From: Candidatus Moraniibacteriota bacterium
GTDB taxonomy: Bacteria; Patescibacteriota; Minisyncoccia; Moranbacterales; GCA-2747515
Reading direction: 5' to 3'
NCBI GenBank assembly: GCA_027016355.1
Contig: JALWAF010000011.1
Span: 1-5,169, forward strand
DNA length: 5,169 nucleotides
Shown piece after piece: positions 1 to 5,169 of the stretch (within the stretch, counting starts at the first letter, position 1; each line of letters begins with the position of its first letter). The position numbers and the translations under genes are program-made. Under the pieces are notes generated by a model. The model was not told where the DNA came from. It saw only the letters and a list, made by a program, of their open reading frames with translations, and did not search any database.

Positions 1-149
1 TTGTAAGTTCCTTTCACTCAAAGATCTACTTATGACCAATGCCCGCGGTTCCACCTGTTTTCTTGGATCAAAAATCCAAGCTCCTCTAAGTTTTAAATTG
101 TTTTTTGATAAAAATTATAGACTCGCCACGTCTATTGAATTAAATTTCT
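1..149 (-). promoter_or_regulatory. T-box riboswitch leader, probably glycine-specific and translational
   Basis: The minus strand at 55-44 reads GGTGGAACCGCG, a full match to the T-box core GGTGGNACCGCG. The tRNA-binding bulge TGGA (53-50) would pair with a 3' end UCCA, so the discriminator base would be U, as in many bacterial tRNA-Gly, tRNA-Cys and some tRNA-Thr. Upstream are a 7-bp hairpin (80-74 with 68-62), which fits stem III, and a short hairpin ATAGAC/GTCTAT (135-130 with 122-117). Its 7-nt loop GTGGCGA contains GGC (127-125), a glycine codon that agrees with discriminator U. A lower helix (149-143 with 116-110) may extend this hairpin. There is no long stem I and no terminator after the T-box, while a ribosome binding site follows at 14-9. 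This fits the ultrashort-stem-I, translation-controlling class known from actinobacterial ileS. The T-box core is seen directly. The glycine assignment and mechanism are inferred, and I could not find a convincing antisequestor partner for the bases before the bulge. Confidence 0.8.
9..24 (-). promoter_or_regulatory. Ribosome binding site inside a small possible sequestor hairpin
   Basis: AAAGGA (14-9) is a good Shine-Dalgarno sequence. The eight bases after it run to the window edge, so the start codon of the T-box gene should lie right at or just beyond position 1. TCTTT (24-20) can pair with AAAGGA, with one G-T wobble, across a short loop and would hide the site. This is weak as a helix, but it is the only visible candidate for a translational off-state. 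Confidence 0.5.
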
Positions 150-155
150 ATAAAT

Positions 156-185
156 ATCATAACACTTTATCAATTCCTGTGTCAA
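156..185 (-). promoter_or_regulatory. Near-consensus sigma-70-type promoter of the T-box gene
   Basis: The -35 box TTGACA (185-180) is perfect. After an 18-nt spacer comes the -10 box TATGAT (161-156), one base from consensus. The likely start site is an A near 149, which places the T-box folds directly at the RNA 5' end. The promoter begins about 35 bp after the stop codon of the SH3-domain gene, with no terminator between, so the downstream gene may also receive read-through. Confidence 0.8.
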
Positions 186-195
186 TTAATGAAAT

Positions 196-211
196 TGTAT
201 TCCCTCACACC
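196..211 (-). promoter_or_regulatory. G-rich upstream promoter element, copy 1
   Basis: The minus strand reads GGTGTGAGGGAATACA. It matches the element at 5029-5044 in 15 of 16 bases and, like that copy, ends exactly 10 nt before the -35 box. It lies 8 bp after the stop codon of the SH3-domain gene. The position (about -62 to -47 from the predicted start) suits an activator site. It contains an imperfect dyad TGTGA-N4-ATACA. I do not recognise it as a named site. Confidence 0.6.
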
Positions 212-219
212 TTGAGTCA

Positions 220-933
220 TTATTCTACAATAAATTTTTTGTGAATCCAACCTTTTATTTGATCACTGTCATTTGTTGCTGGAATTATAATATGAACCCA
301 GTCACCAGATTCTTCAATTTTTTCAAATTCACCACCATTCTTAATTTTTGTAATTTTTTTACCTTCCATTGACCCCTTATCTCTCACATTAATTGGCATA
401 TTATCGCTTAATTCTACTGCTACCATCTCTTTTTTTATATTACTATCTTCTGAATTCTCTTCATTCTCTTTTTGAGTTTCTTTAGGTTTTACATCTGCAT
501 TTTCATTACTACTGTCATTTTCATTTGATATATTTATGTTTTGTTGCAATTCATCTTCTTTTTGTTGAACAACTGGAGCAACGTCAACGATAATATTATT
601 AGTAGGATCAAACAAAATTGCTTTTTCTTTATATACAACCACTTTAAAACCGTTTTGTGCTTTGTTAAAAAATGGCATTTGTTTTTTTAATTCATCAACA
701 TTAGCAATTGTTGCAACCGTTGGCTGTTCATCTTTTGGCAAAACCATGTGTTTTGAAATTTCTGTCAACACATTATTAATTTGTTCCTTTTGCAAAGATT
801 CTATGTCATCAAGACTTAATTTTTTATTCTTTTCTTTATACAAAGCAACGGACACAAAAAATAAACTGACTCCTAGAGCAATTATTAAAATAGTGCAAAT
901 TATTTTACGAAATTTTTTTATTTTTATATTCAC
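220..933 (-). CDS. Membrane-anchored protein with a Patescibacteria-type 'PTVATI...VAPV' module and C-terminal SH3-like domain
   Basis: The protein is 237 aa. Residues 1-10 are strongly basic and residues 11-31 form one hydrophobic helix, so it should be an N-in, single-pass membrane protein with its bulk outside the cytoplasm. Residues about 58-121 carry the pattern HMVLPKDEQPTVATI, then LKKQMPFF, an aromatic/valine stretch and ILFDPTNNIIVDVAPV. I recall this module from many Parcubacteria hypothetical proteins, but its function is unknown to me. Residues 122-169 are a Q/E/N/K-rich linker, probably disordered. Residues 170-237 look like a bacterial SH3 domain (PINVRDKG near 180-187, a central GGEFEKIEESGDWVHI, then GWIHKKFI near the end), a fold that often binds peptidoglycan or peptides. 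The start is GTG (933-931): a stop lies four codons upstream in frame and no later start keeps the membrane helix. No Shine-Dalgarno is visible. It sits between the fibre gene and the T-box gene under its own promoter. A role in cell-wall or surface attachment is inference only. Confidence 0.9.
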   Translation of the reverse strand: MNIKIKKFRKIICTILIIALGVSLFFVSVALYKEKNKKLSLDDIESLQKEQINNVLTEISKHMVLPKDEQPTVATIANVDELKKQMPFFNKAQNGFKVVVYKEKAILFDPTNNIIVDVAPVVQQKEDELQQNINISNENDSSNENADVKPKETQKENEENSEDSNIKKEMVAVELSDNMPINVRDKGSMEGKKITKIKNGGEFEKIEESGDWVHIIIPATNDSDQIKGWIHKKFIVE

Positions 934-960
934 AATATTAAATTATTTTTAAAAACTTAC

Positions 961-983
961 TTATGTTAAATATTATAACATAA
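961..983. promoter_or_regulatory. Inverted repeat over the SH3-gene promoter, possible operator
   Basis: The arms TTATGTTA (961-968) and TAACATAA (976-983) are perfect complements separated by 7 bp. The dyad covers the extended -10 box and the predicted start site, where a dimeric repressor would block transcription. In such AT-rich sequence an 8-bp dyad can arise by chance, so the operator role is speculative. Confidence 0.4.
972..980 (-). promoter_or_regulatory. Extended -10 promoter of the SH3-domain gene
   Basis: The minus strand reads TGTTATAAT: a perfect -10 box (977-972) preceded by the TGn extension. No good -35 box is present; the best is ATGCAA, 17 nt upstream. Extended -10 promoters often lack a -35 box. 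The expected start near 965 leaves a leader of about 32 nt that is very AT-rich and has no visible ribosome binding site. The G-rich upstream element found at the other two promoters is absent here. Confidence 0.6.
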
Positions 984-1010
984 AAATACACGGCTTGCAT
1001 TTGAATATAA

Positions 1011-1048
1011 ATTAAAAAATATTGCACTAATTTGCAATATTTTTTAAT
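1011..1048 (-). terminator. Perfect 16-bp hairpin terminator after the S74 fibre gene
   Basis: The arms 1011-1026 and 1033-1048 are exact reverse complements around a 6-nt loop. The core is TGCAATA and the outer part is A6/T6, so in RNA of either strand the hairpin ends in a U-run. It begins 45 bp after the stop codon of the S74 gene. The stem has only two G-C pairs, so its strength comes from length. It could work in both directions, but no plus-strand gene needs it. Confidence 0.75.
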
Positions 1049-1092
1049 ACTAAGTCAATATTTATTACTCCAAAATTATTATTTGTCTTGTA

Positions 1093-4000
1093 TTATTCAT
1101 CTTGTGTGTTATTTTGCACATTATCCATTACAGTATCAGCGTCATCTTCCTGATTGTTTTGTGTTGAAGAGTCCTCTACATTATCATCTTGAACACCTGC
1201 ATTTTCATCATTTAAATCATCACTCACAACAATGTCACTATTTTCAGAAACAGAATCACCTTCATCATCAATAATTTCATTATCTGTATCTCCAACAGTG
1301 ATTGCTTGCCATGTAAATTGAATATCTTTTGTTGCTTTGTCTTGAATTTTAATTTTGAAACTTGATTCTGTTACATCAGTCACTTTATAAAGCACAAATG
1401 CATTATTTACTGTTGCTGTAACAAAAGGCGTGAACACAAAATCTTTATCAAACTTAACTTTTATTTCATCATCTCCTTTTTCTATGATAGCTGTCCCTGC
1501 CATATCTTTATCTGCAAAAGTTACTCTATCCATAAATGTTACCTTATCTGTGAATATAGCATCCGCAAAAAATGTAGTTGTTTTCTCAAATTCCACTTCT
1601 GCAGTAAATACTACTTCCTCCAAGACATTACGCACATCATCAACTAATTTTGTTTTTATAGTTTGCACACTATCCACTGCGTGACCGCCTAGTGCATCGA
1701 TTTGTTGCTGTTGTTCTTTGATTGCATTGACAACAGTTGCTAAAATTGGACGATCTGCCAGTGTTAAAAATCCACGATTATCTTCTCCTACAGCCTCTGG
1801 AATTGACATTTGTACATTCTGTGCAGAAAAACCATAATATGAATTTTCTGTATCATATCCAGTACTATCTTTCCATTTATATTCAATTGGACGTAACTGC
1901 AATAAATCTTCTAATCCTCTATCAAAATCTCCCTGAATATTTTTTAATCTTTCATCGGATGACACTGAAACATTACCATTAGCATCAGTTTGCATGGTAC
2001 CAGCACCAAAATGTGAAAATCTTACTCCTTCGGTTGTGTGTAACTGGGCAGTTGGTGTATCTGTACCTATACCAACAAATAAATCACTAGCTGTAATATT
2101 AATAACATCTTTACTCATCGCGCCAAGTGATAAGTTTGTATCATCTTTTCCACTTGTGTTAATACGAAATGATGAATTCCATCCATCCAATGGGAAATAT
2201 CCAACGTATCCATAATGTTGTCCATTTTCTTTTTCATTACCAATTTTCCATCGTGTAATTGGTGTTACTTGTTTCCAGCCGGTACCACTTGTAATTGTGG
2301 CAAATTCTGCATCATTTGGATCATCTGTTTTTTGTGTTTGCAATAAATTCCAATATAATTCTCCAAAAGTATTATCATTATATGTATGATCTGTATAAAT
2401 CATTGCTGAATCATCCACTTGTAATGCACGATTAATGTGTGCATTCCCATTTATTTGCAACATCCGATCAGGAGAAGCGGTGCCAATACCAACACGTCCA
2501 TTATCATCAATACGCACTCGCTCATTACCACCTGTAGTAAAAGCTAATTGATTCACTCCACCACGAAACATTCCTGTGTCCGCATCACTATCAAAGCGAA
2601 ATATTGGACTACCTTGTGTTCCATTAGAACCAACAAAACGTGTTGAACGAACATTTCCATTAATTTGTAATTTATTAACTGGATTACTTACACCAATACC
2701 AATATTACCACTACCGCTAAATAATAAATCATTTCCATTTAAAGAAACTGTACGGTTTCCTGTTAATGTACCATCAGAATTATAAATATTATTAGCACCA
2801 GATAATATTGCATTATCTACATACTCTTTATCCACTAGAGATCTATTTGTGTAATTTGAAGAATAATTTGCCGCATAAACTACCCCTTGTGCATTTCTAT
2901 CATCCAATATTGTCATATCAGCAGTTGATATTCTAAAAGATTGTTCCTGAACATTAAAAGGATCTGGATTTTGAACCATAAATTGTGCTCCATTTGAATT
3001 AGTCTGAAATGCAGATAAAATAGAAGGTGCTTCAGTCATAAATTGTAAACTACCCTCACCTCTAAAATACAAGGAATGCCCATTCTTATCCAATAACCTA
3101 TTAGATGTTAATATTCCATTTGTATTATATATATTATCATTTGTAGCTGCCTTCCAACCCAATACTCCAGCACCATTTGTATACAAAACCTCATTAGCTG
3201 TACCATCTGCAGCAGGCAAAGTCCAAATTTGATTAGTAGTAACACCATTTGGTGCTTCAAATCCAACTGCTCTAGTTGTACTATTCCGATCTCTAAACAA
3301 ACGCAAGCTTCCCGCTCTTACATTTACGGCACTATCTGCTTGATTAACATCTAATGACACAGAAGCATATGCATCATCAAAATCACCAAATGATACATAT
3401 AAATCATTATTTGCCATCGAACCATTCGCCTTAAAAACATTTTCACCATCCTGATCCCTAAAAGTTGCAATATTAAGGTATGCAGGATCAGCCTGTACGG
3501 CAAAGGTAGACGATTCAGAGCCATGACCAACTTCAAACAGAGATTCCCGACTAACGGCGGAAGGATTATTGTCCAATCTCATTCGTCCATCATTATCAAT
3601 TAAAAATCTTTCTGTTCCAATAGTAGAAAATCGTATCATATCTTCATCAGTATTAGCTTCTACCTGAACACCTGTATCAGCATCAGCATCAAAAATTGAA
3701 GTTCCAACTCTTGAATCAACATAAGCCTTATCAACCAAAGTTCTATCCACAAAAGTCGCAGATAAATCTGATGTATATCTAAAGCCTTCATTGTCAGCCA
3801 CCACCACTGGTCTTAAATCAGAATAAGAATTTCCTGTTACAAAATGAATTTCATGTGAGTCAGAAGCTGTGCCAATAACAAGATTTTTATCAGTAAGTAC
3901 CGCTCCATTGTCTCGTAATTCCGGTATCCAAAAACTCGCACCATATTTTCCAATGTACATATTATTGGTATAATCTGCCCCAGAACCTTTTAATTCAATA

Positions 4001-4920
4001 ATGGCACCAGCACCGTTTCCTGTATCATTATTGTTTCTCACCATAAATTGAGTGTAGCTATTAGAATCCTCTTCCACATAAATCTGTCGTACACTATGAT
4101 TTTTTGGTTGAATTCTCTCCCCCCCATTAACAATTTCCCACATCAATTGCTCATCTACATACCCTTTACTAGCAAAATCTGCATCTGTCATACCCATATC
4201 CGAAGCATTTAAATATCCAGCCGTACCACTCACTTCCAATAACTTACCCGGATTAAGAATTCCTCCAATACCGACACGTCCGTTACCGTCCACAATGAAT
4301 GAAGTTGTGCCATTGTTTTGTAATTCAAAAAGATTACCTATTCCTTGTTGATCTACAATTAATGCACTAGTTGCATCATTTGCCTGTAATTGTATATTTC
4401 CTACTGAATTCAAAACTATATTTCCTGATGTTTCTGTATCAATATTTACATCTTCGTTTTCAGCATGTACTGCTTTTGATGTAAAAGCATAGGGATTTGT
4501 TGCAAATGGAACCCTAGGAGTTGCTTCTGCGTCAGTTCCTATCTTTACTCCCAGATAATATTCGTCTGTAAAATCTAAATAACTCGGAAATGGCACGCAA
4601 CTACCTAAGTGTTGAGCAAAGATACCATCAGAATCTGGAGTTATTTGAGCACAGCCCCCACTACCATCATATGTCTCAGTCCAAAGTAATGGACCAGAAG
4701 AACTGGGAGTATCTGATGAGCTACCATTAGTAATATGTGAATAAAGTGAAAATTGTATAGTTGTAGGAGCTGTTATTGAATTTCCTCCACTATCTTTTAG
4801 CTTACCTTGATAATTTATTTGATTTGGAATCTCTGCATATGATATAAAAGGCAAAAAAGAAAACAACAATACCATGATTGTTACATATTTTGATTGTTTT
4901 TTGATATTTTTTAATTTCAT
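1093..4920 (-). CDS. Large secreted fibre/adhesin with Peptidase_S74 self-cleaving chaperone domain
   Basis: The protein is 1275 aa. Residues 1-29 are a Sec signal peptide (basic start, hydrophobic 13-26, SYA before the cut). Residues about 31-150 form the IPNQINYQGKL domain, which ends in PRVPFATNPYAF and is common at the start of Patescibacteria and Bacteroidetes S74 proteins; it has two cysteines (90, 108). Residues 150-985 are a repetitive stalk with VGIG-type repeats at 214, 738, 808 and 947 and LVDKxYVD motifs at 395 and 695. Residues about 986-1080 are the S74 domain: SSDERLKNI gives the Ser988/Lys993 pair, and by analogy with phage endosialidase the chain cuts itself before Ser988 after helping the stalk to trimerise. 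Unusually, about 195 residues follow: a helical stretch, six FxxxxxF-spaced hexads (1103-1138), a beta-rich domain (1140-1210) and an acidic tail (1211-1275) with no K or R. No LPXTG or C-terminal anchor is visible. AGGGG lies directly against the ATG, too close to be a normal ribosome binding site. A surface attachment role is inferred. Confidence 0.93.
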   Translation of the reverse strand: MKLKNIKKQSKYVTIMVLLFSFLPFISYAEIPNQINYQGKLKDSGGNSITAPTTIQFSLYSHITNGSSSDTPSSSGPLLWTETYDGSGGCAQITPDSDGIFAQHLGSCVPFPSYLDFTDEYYLGVKIGTDAEATPRVPFATNPYAFTSKAVHAENEDVNIDTETSGNIVLNSVGNIQLQANDATSALIVDQQGIGNLFELQNNGTTSFIVDGNGRVGIGGILNPGKLLEVSGTAGYLNASDMGMTDADFASKGYVDEQLMWEIVNGGERIQPKNHSVRQIYVEEDSNSYTQFMVRNNNDTGNGAGAIIELKGSGADYTNNMYIGKYGASFWIPELRDNGAVLTDKNLVIGTASDSHEIHFVTGNSYSDLRPVVVADNEGFRYTSDLSATFVDRTLVDKAYVDSRVGTSIFDADADTGVQVEANTDEDMIRFSTIGTERFLIDNDGRMRLDNNPSAVSRESLFEVGHGSESSTFAVQADPAYLNIATFRDQDGENVFKANGSMANNDLYVSFGDFDDAYASVSLDVNQADSAVNVRAGSLRLFRDRNSTTRAVGFEAPNGVTTNQIWTLPAADGTANEVLYTNGAGVLGWKAATNDNIYNTNGILTSNRLLDKNGHSLYFRGEGSLQFMTEAPSILSAFQTNSNGAQFMVQNPDPFNVQEQSFRISTADMTILDDRNAQGVVYAANYSSNYTNRSLVDKEYVDNAILSGANNIYNSDGTLTGNRTVSLNGNDLLFSGSGNIGIGVSNPVNKLQINGNVRSTRFVGSNGTQGSPIFRFDSDADTGMFRGGVNQLAFTTGGNERVRIDDNGRVGIGTASPDRMLQINGNAHINRALQVDDSAMIYTDHTYNDNTFGELYWNLLQTQKTDDPNDAEFATITSGTGWKQVTPITRWKIGNEKENGQHYGYVGYFPLDGWNSSFRINTSGKDDTNLSLGAMSKDVINITASDLFVGIGTDTPTAQLHTTEGVRFSHFGAGTMQTDANGNVSVSSDERLKNIQGDFDRGLEDLLQLRPIEYKWKDSTGYDTENSYYGFSAQNVQMSIPEAVGEDNRGFLTLADRPILATVVNAIKEQQQQIDALGGHAVDSVQTIKTKLVDDVRNVLEEVVFTAEVEFEKTTTFFADAIFTDKVTFMDRVTFADKDMAGTAIIEKGDDEIKVKFDKDFVFTPFVTATVNNAFVLYKVTDVTESSFKIKIQDKATKDIQFTWQAITVGDTDNEIIDDEGDSVSENSDIVVSDDLNDENAGVQDDNVEDSSTQNNQEDDADTVMDNVQNNTQDE
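1507..1614 (-). repeat. Six hexapeptide repeats within the S74 protein
   Basis: Residues 1103-1138 divide into six units: VVFTAE, VEFEKT, TTFFAD, AIFTDK, VTFMDR and VTFADK. Phenylalanine is the third residue of every unit. The pattern suggests a short beta-helix or beta-roll stalk between the helical end of the S74 domain and the last beta-rich domain. The nucleotide sequence is diverged, so the repeat is kept at protein level. Confidence 0.6.
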
Positions 4921-4936
4921 CCCCTTTTTTTGTAAT

Positions 4937-4977
4937 AAAAAATGAGCAACTAGCTCTTTATAAAGCTAATTACTCAC
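4937..4977 (-). terminator. Terminator-like hairpin in the leader of the S74 gene, possible attenuator
   Basis: GAGTAATTAGCT (4975-4964) pairs along all 12 positions, with two G-T wobbles, with AGCTAGTTGCTC (4955-4944) around an 8-nt loop. T4976 with A4943 adds one more pair. T6 follows (4942-4937), the layout of an intrinsic terminator. It lies between the predicted start site (about 4983) and the ATG at 4920, so it may cut transcription of the 3.8-kb gene or protect its mRNA. I see no clear anti-terminator partner and no recognised riboswitch. On the plus strand it has no T-run. Confidence 0.6.
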
Positions 4978-4989
4978 CCGAATATATCT

Positions 4990-5018
4990 ATTATATCATG
5001 ATTTATTACTAAAGTCAA
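4990..5018 (-). promoter_or_regulatory. Consensus-like sigma-70-type promoter of the S74 gene
   Basis: The -35 box is TTGACT (5018-5013), followed by a 17-nt spacer and a perfect TATAAT (4995-4990). The expected start is near 4983, giving a leader of about 63 nt. Both boxes and the spacing are near-ideal, so basal transcription should be strong unless the leader hairpin limits it. Confidence 0.85.
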
Positions 5019-5028
5019 TTTTTACGAA

Positions 5029-5044
5029 TGTAATCCCTCACACC
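5029..5044 (-). promoter_or_regulatory. G-rich upstream promoter element, copy 2
   Basis: The minus strand reads GGTGTGAGGGATTACA, matching the copy at 196-211 except for one base. It ends exactly 10 nt before the -35 box, the same spacing as copy 1, although the bases between element and box differ. It sits just after the terminator of the preceding gene. Activator binding is inferred from position. Confidence 0.6.
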
Positions 5045-5050
5045 CCTAAA

Positions 5051-5081
5051 CAAAAACCGCCTCAATTACAGATGGTTTTTG
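5051..5081 (-). terminator. Hairpin terminator of the upstream partial gene
   Basis: CAAAAACC (5081-5074 on the minus strand) pairs with GGTTTTTG (5058-5051). Across one mismatch a further three pairs extend the stem. The closing strand and the bases after it are T-rich. It starts 8 nt after the TAG stop at 5092-5090. It could also act on the plus strand, but no plus-strand gene is visible. Confidence 0.7.
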
Positions 5082-5089
5082 TATAACAA

Positions 5090-5169
5090 CTATTTTAACT
5101 TAGCATACTCTTGAAAGAACATATCTGGACTTTTGTTCCACAAAGATACTAACACAGACATTAGTATAC
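5090..5169 (-). CDS. C-terminal end of an unidentified protein (partial)
   Basis: An open frame enters from the window edge and ends with TAG (5092-5090). It encodes 25 visible residues, ending WNKSPDMFFQEYAKLK. The mixed charged and aromatic composition and the terminator 8 nt after the stop support a real gene end. The fragment is too short to name a family. It is transcribed in the same direction as the S74 gene but separated from it by a terminator and a promoter, so it is probably a separate unit. Confidence 0.65.
   Translation of the reverse strand, partial: ILMSVLVSLWNKSPDMFFQEYAKLK

Noticed and set aside
117..135. Part of a tRNA gene (6-bp hairpin with a 7-nt loop, like an anticodon arm)
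   Set aside because: The flanks do not form acceptor, D or T arms, there is no GTTCGA-type T loop, and the hairpin sits just after a promoter and ahead of a T-box core.
196..211. Lac-operator-like site (TGTGAGGGAWTACA resembles TGTGAGCGGATAACA)
   Set aside because: The similarity is partial, the half-site spacing differs, and the element lies well upstream of the -35 box, where a LacI-type repressor would not normally act.
1430..2215. Plus-strand open frames of about 70-85 codons opposite the large gene (also at 1032-1274, 2576-2785, 32-244 and 662-952)
   Set aside because: They lie antisense to strongly supported coding sequence or to the T-box leader, have no ribosome binding sites or promoters, and encode low-complexity peptides typical of shadow frames.
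3351..3536. A 61-codon minus-strand frame inside the S74 gene
   Set aside because: It is an out-of-frame shadow, rich in Met, Leu and Ile, within a continuous 1275-codon gene of clear family.
1093..4920. Phage tail fibre or prophage remnant
   Set aside because: The S74 domain suggests phage, but the protein has a Sec signal peptide and the N-terminal domain of bacterial surface proteins, and no phage genes are nearby.
1093..4920. UGA recoding (code 25)
   Set aside because: The long frame is open under the standard code with no in-frame TGA, and the visible stops are TAA and TAG. A UGA-glycine genome would be expected to show in-frame TGA.
196..5044. The two 16-nt elements as direct repeats bounding a mobile element or cassette
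   Set aside because: They flank the two genes in direct orientation, but their exact 10-nt spacing to promoter boxes explains them better. There is no transposase, integrase or terminal inverted repeat.

Overview
The window is AT-rich, and every gene and control signal I can support lies on the minus strand, so it reads from high to low coordinates. Two features point to the Candidate Phyla Radiation (Patescibacteria, Parcubacteria-like). One is a secreted, fibre-like protein with an 'IPNQINYQGKL' N-terminal domain and a Peptidase_S74 self-cleaving chaperone domain. The other is a single-pass membrane protein carrying a 'PTVATI...VAPV' module that I recognise from many Patescibacteria proteins, followed by an SH3-like domain. 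The 1275-codon frame has no in-frame TGA under the standard code, which argues against the UGA-glycine code of Gracilibacteria/Absconditabacteria. The lineage is an inference from protein style, not a match.

Layout in the direction of transcription: (1) the last 25 codons of an unidentified gene (5169-5090), closed by a hairpin terminator (5081-5051). (2) A promoter region for the large gene: a G-rich 16-nt upstream element (5044-5029), TTGACT and TATAAT (5018-4990), then a leader of about 63 nt containing a terminator-like hairpin with a T6 tract (4977-4937). (3) The 1275-aa S74 fibre/adhesin gene (4920-1093), closed by a perfect 16-bp inverted-repeat terminator (1048-1011). (4) A short control region with an extended -10 promoter overlapped by an 8+8 bp dyad (983-961). 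(5) The 237-aa membrane-anchored SH3-domain gene (933-220), with no terminator after it. (6) A second copy of the G-rich element (211-196), a near-consensus promoter (185-156), and a leader (149-1) that carries the T-box consensus and ends at a ribosome binding site. The gene it controls starts just outside the window and is probably an aminoacyl-tRNA synthetase or another amino-acid-related gene, with glycine the best guess.

The two complete genes encode exported or membrane-anchored surface proteins, so this looks like a cell-surface locus next to a translation gene. The least explained features are regulatory. The same 16-nt element sits exactly 10 nt upstream of the -35 box at two unrelated promoters. 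A compact T-box appears to use an apical specifier loop and no terminator. An attenuator-like hairpin lies between the fibre gene's promoter and its start codon.
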